A stretch of DNA of 64,000 bases from Brevundimonas pishanensis (GTDB lineage Bacteria > Pseudomonadota > Alphaproteobacteria > Caulobacterales > Caulobacteraceae): the NCBI RefSeq assembly GCF_022750635.1, contig NZ_JAJKBG010000004.1, positions 124,001-188,000 of the forward strand. The letters run 5' to 3'. The notes beneath the pieces were generated by a model. That model made no database searches, had not been told where the DNA came from, and saw only the letters and a list, made by a program, of their open reading frames with translations. Of this stretch, positions 19,829 to 28,306 are shown in pieces. Within the stretch, counting starts at the first letter, position 1; each line of letters begins with the position of its first letter. A program made the position numbers and the translations under genes.

Positions 19829-20047
19829 TTACGCCAGGAAAGTCACCCGTCCAGGGGCAGTTTGTGCAATCGCGCAGAGGTCCTCGGTCGGACGCAGGAT
19901 CATGCCATGCAGCGTCAACTGGGCACCGGCTGACAGTTCGCTAGCGATTTTGATCAGATCTTCGGTCGGGCGCACATCTGCGTGCAGCACCAGGCTGCCG
20001 CCCGCCCGCGCGATAGCGCAAAGATCATCGATAGAACGTTTCTTCAT
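19829..20047 (-). CDS. Small repeat protein, function unknown
   Basis: The 72-residue product consists of about two and a half copies of a 25-26-residue unit: IDDLCAIARAGGSLVLHADV, RPTEDLIKIAS..AQLTLHGMIL and RPTEDLCAIAQ..GRVTFLA. Each unit reads as a short helix (EDLxxIA) followed by a strand (LxLHG), suggesting a small solenoid. A strong Shine-Dalgarno (GAGGAAG) precedes the ATG, and the repeat pattern supports a real gene. It is convergent with the carboxypeptidase gene and divergent from the HIT gene. I do not recognise the family and cannot assign a role. Confidence 0.7.
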   Translation of the reverse strand: MKKRSIDDLCAIARAGGSLVLHADVRPTEDLIKIASELSAGAQLTLHGMILRPTEDLCAIAQTAPGRVTFLA

Positions 20048-20193
20048 CGGTCTTCCTCGCTATGTTGTCGAATCCGTATGAAGCACCGCGCACCCGCACG
20101 CAATACGAACCTTTGCCAGTAGGCTTATTGCGTCGCCTCTGGCGTTATCGGACTTTGTTCTGTTAACTAAGTCTTGGATATCGGGAGAAATTC

Positions 20194-20628
20194 ATGAGCC
20201 TGCACGGCACATACGACAGCGAGAATGTGTTTGCGAAAATCCTTCGCGGCCAGATCCCCAGCGTGCCCGTATGGGAAGACGATCATGTGCTGGTGTTTAT
20301 GGACGCCTTCCCCCAGTCGGAAGGCCATACGCTGGTCATTTCCAAAGCGTCCACGGCCCGTAATATCCTCGAGGTAGAGGCCGACACATTGGCGACTCTC
20401 ACGGCCGCTGTTCAACGCACTGCGCGCGCCATTGATAAGGCGCTGGCTCCGGACGGTATGGTGGTGACCCAGTTCAATGGTGCCCCCGCCGGTCAGACGG
20501 TCTTCCATCTGCACTTCCACATCATCCCGCGGTGGGAAGCCAAGACAATGGCCGGTCACGGTCAGGGCATGGCCGATCCCGAGCAGCTCAAAGCCACGGC
20601 CGAGCGTATCCGCGCTGTCTTGGTCTGA
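20194..20628 (+). CDS. HIT family protein (HINT-type nucleotide hydrolase)
   Basis: The 144-residue cytosolic protein has the histidine triad near its C-terminus (VFHLHFHIIPRW), which cleaves nucleotide phosphoramidates or dinucleoside polyphosphates. The N-terminal blocks ENVFAKILRGQIPSVPVWED and DHVLVFMDAFPQSEGHTLVI are typical of HINT/HIT proteins, and length fits. It is transcribed towards tRNA-Thr. Substrate specificity is not predictable here. Confidence 0.92.
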   Translation: MSLHGTYDSENVFAKILRGQIPSVPVWEDDHVLVFMDAFPQSEGHTLVISKASTARNILEVEADTLATLTAAVQRTARAIDKALAPDGMVVTQFNGAPAGQTVFHLHFHIIPRWEAKTMAGHGQGMADPEQLKATAERIRAVLV

Positions 20629-20684
20629 TAGCAAACGCCCGCCCTATTGCGTCCGAGAGATTCTCTCAGCATAAGGCAGGCCGC

Positions 20685-20759
<75 letters not shown>

Positions 20760-20766
20760 GCATTCC

Positions 20767-20806
20767 ACGGGGAGACCAGCCTTGCAGGGCAGGTTTCCCC
20801 GTTTTG
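20767..20806 (+). terminator. Terminator after tRNA-Thr
   Basis: Hairpin acggggagacc/ggtttccccgt (one G-T wobble, 14-base loop) followed by TTTTG, 8 bases after the tRNA. Confidence 0.75.
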
Positions 20807-20924
20807 CTATGAGCGCCCCTTCGTCCGACATAGTGCCCTTTGATATGGGCGCGAATTAAATATAACTTCGATACCCAAGGTTGTGACACGCTACGCATCC
20901 GCGTTATGCGCCGAGGGACAAAAG

Positions 20925-22526
20925 ATGGGTGCAGGACGGATCTATATCGCAGCCTATATGCCTGCGATCGATTTGACGGGGACGCCCGTCGGCTTCTCAG
21001 AACTCTATTTCTACAAGGATGGTACCCGCGAGCCGGAACCCGTCTTTCAGTCTCCGTCGCTGGATGATCCGCATCCCCAACCGATTGAGGCCGACGCGAA
21101 CGGGCATTTCCCGCCGGTGTTTGCCGACAGAAGCAAGGTGTTTTGCGCGGTCGTCACGTCTCCTACTGGCGATGTCATCAACCACTTCAAACAGCGCGAC
21201 CACATCCATCCGGGGCCGCTTTATCCCGGCGATCTTTACGGCGCTGCGCCCGCTCTGCCCTTTAAAGGTACTGTTCCCGCCAATGATCTTGTTGCGTTTC
21301 TGGGCGACAGCATCACCGGGTCCGGCATCGAGAACTATCTCGAAAGTATCCGCGACAGCGCCCGGGGTATGGGGTTCTGGGTGCCTACGCTCACGCGGCA
21401 GGCATTCCGGACCCATCAGAACCTGAACTTCGGTGTCGCGGGCGACCCCACCGCCAGCATCGCGGCCCGCGTGGACTATGTCCTGCAAAGTGGCGCGGGC
21501 ACCTGTGTAGTGTTGGCGGGCACCAATGACATCGGCATGTCGCTGGACGCGGCCAAGGACAATCTGGCGACCATCTTCAAACGCCTGACCGACGCCAACA
21601 TCCTGACCATCGCCGTTCCGATCCTGCCCCGCTCAATTGACGCCGAGATCGGGCGCAAATGGCGACACGCACTCAATCACTGGCTGCATCAACAGGCCGG
21701 TGTCTTCCCGAACTTCAGGGTCATCGACGCCGATCCGGCGTTTGGTGATCCGTTGGCGCCGGACGGAAGGCCCGCGCCCTATTGCACCTATGACGGCGTC
21801 CATCCGATGAGTTTGGGCAGCTACTACATATCCCGACCTGTCGCGCAGTATCTGTCGACGCTGCGCCCTGCCCGTCCCCTCCAGACCGACTGCATCCATG
21901 ACGTTTTCGAGGCTGGTCTGAACGAGACCGGATGCCTCAATCAGAACCCGCTGATGATTGGCAACGGCGGACAGGTGTTTGAAGGCTTTGCGCAAGGCTC
22001 TGAAGTTGCCAACAAATGGCACATAGCCCGCAGCGAAGGCGGCGGCGACGTCTCAAAGCTGGAGATGTCGGCCAGCAAGATCATATATCCGCGCACCGGA
22101 CTTCCCGCCCAACGCCTCGCGTGGAAGGGTGATGTGATCGGCGGGTGGCAAACCCATCTGGGACTAACCGATTACGACATTGCCTATCAGCACCATCTAC
22201 AACCCGGCGACGAAATCGAGTTCATTGTCGATCTGGACGCGCACGGTCCACTGGATGGCGTTGCCTGTATCGCAGCAATCCTCACCGCTCATGATGACGG
22301 GCACGACCGCTCGGTCATGGCGGGCTCAAGCAGTGTCGGTGATATGTTGAAGGGCGTGGGTTACAGCGGTGTCCTGCGCACGCCCGCATTGGCGCTCGGC
22401 CCGAACTTTCGTGCCGGTTCTACTGTACGCTGCGACATCTGGGTTTATTTCCACAACGCCCCCGGCCATGGCCTCGATGCCTGCATCGACATCATCAGCG
22501 CCTCGGTTCGCAAAGTCGTAGCTTAA
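20925..22526 (+). CDS. SGNH/GDSL hydrolase with phage tail-fibre-like N-terminus
   Basis: The 533-residue protein has three parts. Residues 1-85 (LYFYKDGTREPEPVFQS, ADANGHFPPVFADRS) resemble the head-binding collar of phage tail fibres and tailspikes. Residues about 120-310 are an SGNH esterase domain with GDS (S129), G-block (NFGVAGDP), GTND (199-202) and D290-GVH293. Residues 310-533 look beta-rich and may bind carbohydrate. I chose ATG 20925 with GAGGGA 6 bases before it over a GTG 14 codons upstream. There is no signal peptide and no other phage gene nearby. It is probably a glycan deacetylase/esterase; substrate unknown. Confidence 0.75.
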   Translation: MGAGRIYIAAYMPAIDLTGTPVGFSELYFYKDGTREPEPVFQSPSLDDPHPQPIEADANGHFPPVFADRSKVFCAVVTSPTGDVINHFKQRDHIHPGPLYPGDLYGAAPALPFKGTVPANDLVAFLGDSITGSGIENYLESIRDSARGMGFWVPTLTRQAFRTHQNLNFGVAGDPTASIAARVDYVLQSGAGTCVVLAGTNDIGMSLDAAKDNLATIFKRLTDANILTIAVPILPRSIDAEIGRKWRHALNHWLHQQAGVFPNFRVIDADPAFGDPLAPDGRPAPYCTYDGVHPMSLGSYYISRPVAQYLSTLRPARPLQTDCIHDVFEAGLNETGCLNQNPLMIGNGGQVFEGFAQGSEVANKWHIARSEGGGDVSKLEMSASKIIYPRTGLPAQRLAWKGDVIGGWQTHLGLTDYDIAYQHHLQPGDEIEFIVDLDAHGPLDGVACIAAILTAHDDGHDRSVMAGSSSVGDMLKGVGYSGVLRTPALALGPNFRAGSTVRCDIWVYFHNAPGHGLDACIDIISASVRKVVA

Positions 22527-22578
22527 GGCTGGCCAAGGGCCACTTGCGCCTCATCGCCCGTTGGCGCATGTGCGCGCT

Positions 22579-22896
22579 ATGCCCTTCATTACCTTCATAC
22601 AACCCGACGGCACCGAACAGGTCGTGGACGCCGACAGCGGTGCCAGCCTCATGGCTTATGCGATCCGTGACGGCGTACCGGGGATCGAGGCCGAATGCGG
22701 CGGGGCCATGTCGTGCGCGACTTGCCACGTGCATGTCCTGCCCGAATGGCAGGCCATCGTCGGACCTGCGTCCGATCAGGAACAAGGCATGCTGGACTGG
22801 CGGGACGAGTTCGATCCCGCAGCATCACGCCTGTCGTGCCAGATCATCCTGACAGACGACATGGACGGCATGCGGGTAGCTGTCCCGCAGGTCTAG
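22579..22896 (+). CDS. 2Fe-2S ferredoxin
   Basis: The 105-residue protein is an adrenodoxin/putidaredoxin-type ferredoxin. Cluster ligands are C40, C46, C49 and C87 (ECGGAMSCATC and LSCQI). It shuttles single electrons, usually from a flavoprotein reductase to a monooxygenase or a biosynthetic enzyme. It is convergent with a matching FAD reductase gene 4 bases away. No clear Shine-Dalgarno was found, and a start 6 codons upstream (22561) is possible. Confidence 0.92.
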   Translation: MPFITFIQPDGTEQVVDADSGASLMAYAIRDGVPGIEAECGGAMSCATCHVHVLPEWQAIVGPASDQEQGMLDWRDEFDPAASRLSCQIILTDDMDGMRVAVPQV

Positions 22897-22900
22897 GCGG

Positions 22901-24106
22901 TTAGACCGCCGCGCTCTTGATGGGCGCGGCCTCGTCGGCGAGGACTGCTGGGTTGATGGCCATGGCTTTGCCGATAGCCTGTTTTCCGAACATGAAGGAC
23001 TGGGCCGCATTTATGGCTTCAACGCAGACGATGCGGTCGCCCTTCAGGTGAAAAACGGCAAAGCTGTTGACGTCGGGATCTCCGCGAACCACCTGACTGT
23101 CGGCACCGAACGGCAGTCCTGCGATCTGTAGCTTGGCATCATACTGGTCCGACCAGAACCACGGCACTTCGTGCGCGGGTTGCGGACGCCCTGTAATGGC
23201 GCTGGCGACCTGCTTGGCCTGTTCCAGCGCATTGGGCACGCTTTCCAGCCGGAACATCACATCATCATAGTGCGGCAGCGGACGGCGTGTCACATCGCCC
23301 ACCGCAAAGATGTTGGCGTCGCTGGTACGGGCATCCAGATCGACGACGATGCCGTCATTGCATTCCAGACCTGCGGCGCGCGCCAGATCGTCATTGGCAA
23401 TCGCACCGATCCCCACAAGCACGGCTTCAGCGTCCAACACCGACCCGTCTCCCAGGGTCACCGTATGGGCGGACACGGCGGACACCTCCACACCGGTGCG
23501 GATTTCAACGCCTTCCTCGGAGTGGCGTCGGGTGAAGAAAGCGGACAACGTCGGGGACGCAACGCGCTGCAGAACGCGGTCCATGCGCTCCAGCACGATG
23601 GCCGATCCGCCCAGCGCCTTTGCCGAGGCCGCGGCTTCCAGACCGACATAGCCCCCTCCGATCACCACCAGACGCTTGCCCTGGCCCAAAGCCGCCTTCA
23701 GGCGCTCAGCGTCCACCGTGGTGCGCAGTTCCAGAAGCCCCTGGTCCGAGCCGCCCGTAACCGGCAGTTTGCGCGCGCGAGAGCCCGTCGCGATCACCAG
23801 ATGGTCATAGCTTTCGGCAGCGCCGTCATCGAAGGTCACGGTGCGGGCAGCGCGATCAATCGACACGGCAGAAACGCCAAGACGCAAGTCGATCGCGTTC
23901 TCCGCGTAAAAGTCTTCCGAGCGCAGTTGCAGAGAGCTTTCGTCTGCCTCGCCCTTCAACCAGGCCTTGGACAGGGGTGGTCGCTGATAGGGGGCAACCT
24001 TCTCGGTCCCCGCCAGAACGATCTCACCGTCAAAGCCGTATTGTTTCAGGAAGCCCGCGACCGAACCGCCCGCATGACCTGCACCGATGATAACGACCTT
24101 GGCCAT
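22901..24106 (-). CDS. FAD-dependent ferredoxin reductase
   Basis: The 401-residue flavoprotein has the FAD-binding GxGxxG at the N-terminus (VVIIGAGHAGGSVAGFL), an NAD-binding GGGYVGLEAAA in the middle, the FAD-phosphate block DANIFAVGDVTR and a C-terminal reductase domain. It resembles rhodocoxin/putidaredoxin reductases (ThcD/CamA). I chose ATG 24106 with AGGAA upstream rather than the frame's first ATG 70 codons earlier, which would cross the divergent promoter. It probably reduces the neighbouring ferredoxin with NADH. The tetR gene is divergent. Confidence 0.9.
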   Translation of the reverse strand: MAKVVIIGAGHAGGSVAGFLKQYGFDGEIVLAGTEKVAPYQRPPLSKAWLKGEADESSLQLRSEDFYAENAIDLRLGVSAVSIDRAARTVTFDDGAAESYDHLVIATGSRARKLPVTGGSDQGLLELRTTVDAERLKAALGQGKRLVVIGGGYVGLEAAASAKALGGSAIVLERMDRVLQRVASPTLSAFFTRRHSEEGVEIRTGVEVSAVSAHTVTLGDGSVLDAEAVLVGIGAIANDDLARAAGLECNDGIVVDLDARTSDANIFAVGDVTRRPLPHYDDVMFRLESVPNALEQAKQVASAITGRPQPAHEVPWFWSDQYDAKLQIAGLPFGADSQVVRGDPDVNSFAVFHLKGDRIVCVEAINAAQSFMFGKQAIGKAMAINPAVLADEAAPIKSAAV

Positions 24107-24315
24107 GTAAATTCCTGATAACCAGACGAAACCGAGGGGTGCCGAGGCACCCCGTTCGACCCTTAAGTGGCGGGGTCCGCCGTCAGGGTCAAGCAATGCC
24201 CTGCGACATGTGGCGCAGAAGCGCTGCGGCCACTTGTTGAAGGTCCTTCTATAGTTTACGGCCAAGCGCCGAAGGGCCGGATTTACGCGGGTCCTAGCCT
24301 GCCGGACAGCCATCA

Positions 24316-24942
24316 ATGACTGCCAATAAGAACAAGCTGGGTCACACTATCGGCAATCGCGGTGCGCGCACCCGTCGCGCCCTGCTGGATGCCATGCGCG
24401 CCCTGTTGAACCAGCACCATTTGGGCGAAATACGTCCGGCAGATGTGGCGCAGATGGCCGATGTATCGGCTCCCACCTTCTACACCTATTTCAAGACCAT
24501 CGAAGAAGCGGTCCTTGTCCTGTGCGAGGAAGCGGCCGAGGATTTTCAACGGCTGGCCGCCCATATCCATGCAGACTGGTCGGGCGAGCGCGGGTTCGAA
24601 GCCGTGCGCGCCTATGTACGCGAAGTGCTGGCCCTGTGGGACGAGCATGGGCCGGTTTTGCGGGTCGAGCACATGCTGGCCGACAAAGGCGAGCCAGCCT
24701 TTGCCGAAAGCCGCATCAAACGCCTTCGCCGACTGCACCTCGCGCTGGAGCGCCGCATTGCGCAGGCGCGCGCCAACGGCCTGCATCCGGTCGGGTTGAA
24801 CCCGCGCCTGACCTCGTACGAGACCGCCAATCTGGTTGAGTCTGTTGCAGCCGGCTTCAAGCTCATGCGCCGCGCCGACACCGCCGAGGCTATTGTAGAC
24901 ACCACCGCCCATATCGTGCTGAAGCTAACAACCGGACGTTGA
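24316..24942 (+). CDS. TetR family transcriptional regulator
   Basis: The 208-residue protein has an N-terminal TetR-type helix-turn-helix (RTRRALLDAMRALL, then VAQMADVSAPTFYTYFKTIEE, residues 18-63) and a helical ligand-binding domain. It is divergent from the ferredoxin reductase gene with a 209-base gap, so it may repress that gene and itself. The effector is unknown. Confidence 0.9.
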   Translation: MTANKNKLGHTIGNRGARTRRALLDAMRALLNQHHLGEIRPADVAQMADVSAPTFYTYFKTIEEAVLVLCEEAAEDFQRLAAHIHADWSGERGFEAVRAYVREVLALWDEHGPVLRVEHMLADKGEPAFAESRIKRLRRLHLALERRIAQARANGLHPVGLNPRLTSYETANLVESVAAGFKLMRRADTAEAIVDTTAHIVLKLTTGR

Positions 24943-24947
24943 TCTTT

Positions 24948-24977
24948 TTGGTCGATCAACCTGCATTGGTGTATCAA
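24948..24977. repeat. Direct repeat TTGGT-N2-ATCAA (two copies, 18-base period)
   Basis: TTGGTCGATCAA (24948-24959) and TTGGTGTATCAA (24966-24977) are near-identical, each partly palindromic, in the short gap between tetR and the next gene. They could be an operator for the small secreted-protein gene. Confidence 0.4.
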
Positions 24978-25011
24978 TGATATCCAACAGCTCACAGAAC
25001 CGGAGGATGTC

Positions 25012-25335
25012 ATGATTGCCCTTCTTATGAGCCTGATGGTTCAGGCCGCCCAACCCGCCGCCGTCCCTGCCCAATCTCAGGTTCAAACGTCGGTCCAAAA
25101 TCCAGCCCAGGCCACGCCCGCTGCGGCCAGTACGCCGAACGCCCCGCGCAACCGTCCGCGCCGCGAGGTCGCCGACCAGTGCCAGTTCCGCGCCCGCACC
25201 GGCTCAATCCGCCGCCAGAACATCTGCTCGACGTCGCGACAGGCCGATGCCCAACGCGCGGTGGCCAGCCGGTACCTCGAAGAAGTTCAGGTTCCACAGG
25301 CTGCACCCGATATTCCCGGAGGCGGCCCCCGCTAA
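25012..25335 (+). CDS. Small secreted Cys-pair protein, unknown function
   Basis: The 107-residue protein starts with a short signal peptide (MIALLMSLMVQAAQPA), continues with a Gln/Ala/Pro-rich linker, and ends in a basic domain with two cysteines, C58 and C72 (QCQFRARTGSIRRQNIC). The C-x-x-x-x-TGS-x-x-x-x-x-x-C spacing recalls small exported proteins seen in sphingomonads and caulobacters. An excellent GGAGG Shine-Dalgarno and a following terminator support a real gene. Function unknown. Confidence 0.7.
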   Translation: MIALLMSLMVQAAQPAAVPAQSQVQTSVQNPAQATPAAASTPNAPRNRPRREVADQCQFRARTGSIRRQNICSTSRQADAQRAVASRYLEEVQVPQAAPDIPGGGPR

Positions 25336-25346
25336 TCCGAGCATAA

Positions 25347-25378
25347 AAAAGCCCCGGGGATGACCCGGGGCTTTTGGT
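25347..25378. terminator. Bidirectional terminator
   Basis: Twelve-base-pair hairpin (aaaagccccggg/cccggggctttt) with a 5-base loop and T/A runs on both sides, between the convergent small gene and feoB. Confidence 0.88.
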
Positions 25379-25397
25379 TTTCACAGGCTCTGAACGA

Positions 25398-27269
25398 TCA
25401 CCCGGCACCGAGCGCTACGGCGACGTGATAGGTGATGAAGGCCGCCAGATAGGCCAGTGCAAACAGATAGACCACGAAGATCGCCGTCCACTTCTTGGAG
25501 CCCGTCTCGCGCTGAACCACGCCGATGGTCGGCAGGCACTGGGGCGCAAAGATGTACCATGCAAGGAAGGACAGACCCGTCGCCAGCGACCAGTCGTTGG
25601 CCAGAATGGTGGCCAACGTGCCCACGTTGTCCTCGGCATTGGCCACCGAATAGACGGTGCCAAGCACGCCCACGGCAACTTCACGCGCCGCCATACCCGG
25701 AACCAGCGCCACTACCATCTGCCAGCCGAAACCGATTGGGGCGAAGATAGGCTCGAGGAATTTGCCGATCATGCCTGCGAATGAATAATCGATCGCCGGC
25801 TCGGTCGCGCCTTCCGGCGGATAGGGGAAGGTCGCAAGCGCCCACACGATAATCATCAGGGGCAGGATGATTTTACCTGCGCGCGCCATGAAGATCTTGG
25901 CACGCAGCCAAAGGTTCATCAGCACCGACTTCACATCGGGAATTTTGTAGGCTGGCAGTTCCATCATGAACGGCTCGACCATGCCGCGCCAGAACACGCG
26001 ACGGATGACCAGCGATACCAGCAGCGCACTGACGATACCCGCAGCATAAAGGCCAAACATCACCAGACCTTGCAGGCTCGCCCAACCCCAGACCTTGGTG
26101 TCCGGAATGAAGGCGGCGATGATCAGCGTATAGACCGGAATACGGGCCGAGCAGGTCATCAGCGGCGCAATAAGGATCGTGGTCAGACGGTCGCGTTTCG
26201 CGTTGATAACGCGCGTCGACATGATACCCGGAATGGCGCAGGCAAAGCTGGACAGCAGCGGGATGAAGGCGCGGCCATGCAGCCCTGCCCCACCCATGAT
26301 CTTGTCCATCAGGAAGGCGGCACGGGCCATATAGCCCAAATCTTCCAATACGATGATAAACAGGAAGATCAGCAGGATTTGCGGCAGGAACACCAACACA
26401 CTGCCCACGCCGCCGATGAGGCCATCCACCAAGAGGCTGCGCAGCAACTCGTTCGGCACCGTCGCGCCGATCCATTCACCCAGCACGCCGAACGCGGCTT
26501 CGATGCCGTCCATCGCGGGTGTGGCCCACGTAAACACGGCCTGGAACATCACGAACAGAATGCCGAGCAGGATGGCCAGACCCGCCACCGGATGAAGCAG
26601 CACGCTGTCCAGCTTGCCGGTCATGGTGTCGGGGTGTTTCGGCGGCTTCACATAGGCCTTCATCATCCGCTCGGCCTCGCGGTGCGCGACGCGGATTTCA
26701 GCGGCCGACGGCTCGTGCCACTGGCTCTGGGTATCGGCCGCAGCGAGCTTTGCCTGGGCCTCGATGGCGGCAATCAGCTCCGGCAGACCGCGCTTGCGCG
26801 TGGCGACCGTAGTGACGACCGGAGCGCCCAATTCACGCGACAGGCCTTCGATGTCGATAGCGATGCCCTGACGCTGGGCGATGTCATACATGTTCAGGGC
26901 GACGACCATGGGGCGGCCGACCTGCTTCAGTTCCTGCGCAAGACGCAGGACAAGGCGCAGATTGGTGGAGTCGGCCACCAGAACCATCACGTCCTGTTCC
27001 GGCGTGTCCTTGCGCTGACCCAGAACGATGTCGCGGGTGACTTCTTCGTCCAGCGAGCGGGCACGCAGCGAATAGGTCCCCGGCAGATCGGTGACGGTCA
27101 TCGCCTGACCGTCCGTGCCGATCACGCGACCTTCCTTGCGCTCGACCGTGACGCCGGCATAGTTGGCGACCTTTTGGTGGGAACCCGTAAGCGCGTTGAA
27201 CAGCGCGGTCTTGCCGCTGTTCGGGTTGCCGATCAGGGCAAACCGAACGGCTCTGTTTTGGTCCGTCAT
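25398..27269 (-). CDS. feoB: Ferrous iron transporter FeoB
   Basis: The 623-residue inner-membrane protein imports Fe2+. The N-terminal G domain (1-170) has G1 GNPNSGKTALFN, G3 DLPGTYSL and the G4-like VALNMYDIA. A GDI helical spacer follows, then the FeoB membrane core with gate motifs (FACAIPGIMSTR and CSARIPVYTLI), about 8-10 helices. Length is short of E. coli FeoB (773), as in many alphaproteobacteria. It lies 2 bases after feoA behind a Fur box. Confidence 0.95.
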   Translation of the reverse strand: MTDQNRAVRFALIGNPNSGKTALFNALTGSHQKVANYAGVTVERKEGRVIGTDGQAMTVTDLPGTYSLRARSLDEEVTRDIVLGQRKDTPEQDVMVLVADSTNLRLVLRLAQELKQVGRPMVVALNMYDIAQRQGIAIDIEGLSRELGAPVVTTVATRKRGLPELIAAIEAQAKLAAADTQSQWHEPSAAEIRVAHREAERMMKAYVKPPKHPDTMTGKLDSVLLHPVAGLAILLGILFVMFQAVFTWATPAMDGIEAAFGVLGEWIGATVPNELLRSLLVDGLIGGVGSVLVFLPQILLIFLFIIVLEDLGYMARAAFLMDKIMGGAGLHGRAFIPLLSSFACAIPGIMSTRVINAKRDRLTTILIAPLMTCSARIPVYTLIIAAFIPDTKVWGWASLQGLVMFGLYAAGIVSALLVSLVIRRVFWRGMVEPFMMELPAYKIPDVKSVLMNLWLRAKIFMARAGKIILPLMIIVWALATFPYPPEGATEPAIDYSFAGMIGKFLEPIFAPIGFGWQMVVALVPGMAAREVAVGVLGTVYSVANAEDNVGTLATILANDWSLATGLSFLAWYIFAPQCLPTIGVVQRETGSKKWTAIFVVYLFALAYLAAFITYHVAVALGAG

Positions 27270-27271
27270 AC

Positions 27272-27538
27272 TCAGGCGGCCTCGATCTCGATTGTCAGAT
27301 TGACCGCCTCGTGGCGACGCAGCGCGACGCGCATGTCATCGACCTTGATGGCGATGGGATCACGTCCGAAAAGGCCCTCGTGCAGAAGCTCGACGTGCGC
27401 GCCTTCAACCAGCCCCAGTTCCAGCAGGCGGCGTTCCAGCTCGATCTCGTGTTCCTGATGATGGCAGTGGGTGCCCACTTGCACGATGACGCCGCGGTCC
27501 CCACGCCGCGCCTCACTCAACCTGATGGTTTTGGACAT
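27272..27538 (-). CDS. feoA: Ferrous iron transport protein FeoA
   Basis: The 88-residue SH3-like cytosolic protein is required for FeoB function. Typical features are ELERRLLELGLVEGAHVELLHEGLFGRDPIAIKV and the ALRRHEA C-terminal strand. It is the first gene of the feoAB operon. A near-perfect Fur 7-1-7 box lies 44 bases ahead of its start, so iron repression is expected. Confidence 0.93.
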   Translation of the reverse strand: MSKTIRLSEARRGDRGVIVQVGTHCHHQEHEIELERRLLELGLVEGAHVELLHEGLFGRDPIAIKVDDMRVALRRHEAVNLTIEIEAA

Positions 27539-27581
27539 TTTTCTCAGTTCTGGCAGCGCGAGGCGCTCACTCCGACGGTTT

Positions 27582-27596
27582 TGATAGTGATTATCA
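27582..27596. promoter_or_regulatory. Fur box upstream of feoAB
   Basis: TGATAGT-G-ATTATCA matches the Fur 7-1-7 consensus (TGATAAT-N-ATTATCA) at 13 of 14 defined positions. It lies 44 bases ahead of feoA and about 140 bases ahead of the divergent cytochrome gene. Confidence 0.75.
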
Positions 27597-27736
27597 CCTT
27601 CGACGGCGCAGCGTCCAGTAACAGTGGCGGTAACATTGCTGCGCTATTTTGAAGCGCGCACCACACGGTGGGCATTCTGTCCGGTTTGGCGAACCAAAGG
27701 TTTCGACTAAAAGACCGCATCGCTTGTGAGGTCTGA

Positions 27737-28246
27737 ATGTCTGCGAAACTTAAACCCGCCCCGATGATTGCGACCCTGTCGTCGGTTATCGCTTGCGCCT
27801 TGGCCCTTTCGGCTTGCGGGTCCGAGCCAGCTGCGGGACCAGCGCCCAAGAGCGGCCAGCCCGCACCGACCGATGCCGAGAAGGCACTGCTGCTGGCCAG
27901 CCTCCCCGCCCCGTACAATGCCGGTGATCTGGAGAATGGCCGTCGCGTCTTTGCCCGTTGCCGCTCCTGCCACACCATCACCGATGGCGGACCCAATATG
28001 ACGGGCCCCAACCTCTATGGAGTCTTCGGTAGCGAGGTCGGCACCCACGAGAAGTTCCGCTATTCCGAAGCTCTGAAATCTGCCGACTTCGTCTGGGACG
28101 CCGAGAAGCTGAACCAGTGGCTGGAGCGCCCGGGCGACTTCTTGCCGGGCAATAAGATGAGCTTCGTCGGCATCGCTGCCGAGCAAGACCGCCGCGACGT
28201 CATCGCCTTCCTGAAGGTCGAAACGGGTTATGCGCCCGCTAAATAG
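27737..28246 (+). CDS. Lipoprotein-type cytochrome c
   Basis: The 169-residue c-type cytochrome has a lipoprotein signal with lipobox LSAC (C27), a Pro/Ala linker, then a class I cytochrome c domain with CRSCH (C75-C78-H79) and a distal ligand Met near 141 (GNKMSFVG). Length and loops resemble cytochrome c2/c-550-like electron carriers. The lipid anchor suggests a membrane-attached periplasmic carrier, as with CycM/c552-type shuttles. The partner oxidase is not nearby. It is divergent from feoA. Confidence 0.88.
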   Translation: MSAKLKPAPMIATLSSVIACALALSACGSEPAAGPAPKSGQPAPTDAEKALLLASLPAPYNAGDLENGRRVFARCRSCHTITDGGPNMTGPNLYGVFGSEVGTHEKFRYSEALKSADFVWDAEKLNQWLERPGDFLPGNKMSFVGIAAEQDRRDVIAFLKVETGYAPAK

Positions 28247-28275
28247 CGTTCGGCCGAAGTCCTCAACTCGATAAA

Positions 28276-28306
28276 AAAGGCCGCCCGATACGGGCGGCCT
28301 TTCTTG
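28276..28306. terminator. Bidirectional terminator
   Basis: Twelve-base-pair hairpin (aaaggccgcccg/cgggcggccttt) with an ATA loop, between the convergent cytochrome and RND permease genes. Confidence 0.88.

Noticed and set aside
26070..27458. 462-codon plus-strand frame opposite feoB and feoA
   Set aside because: Antisense shadow, Gln/His/Arg-rich composition typical of reverse-complement reading.
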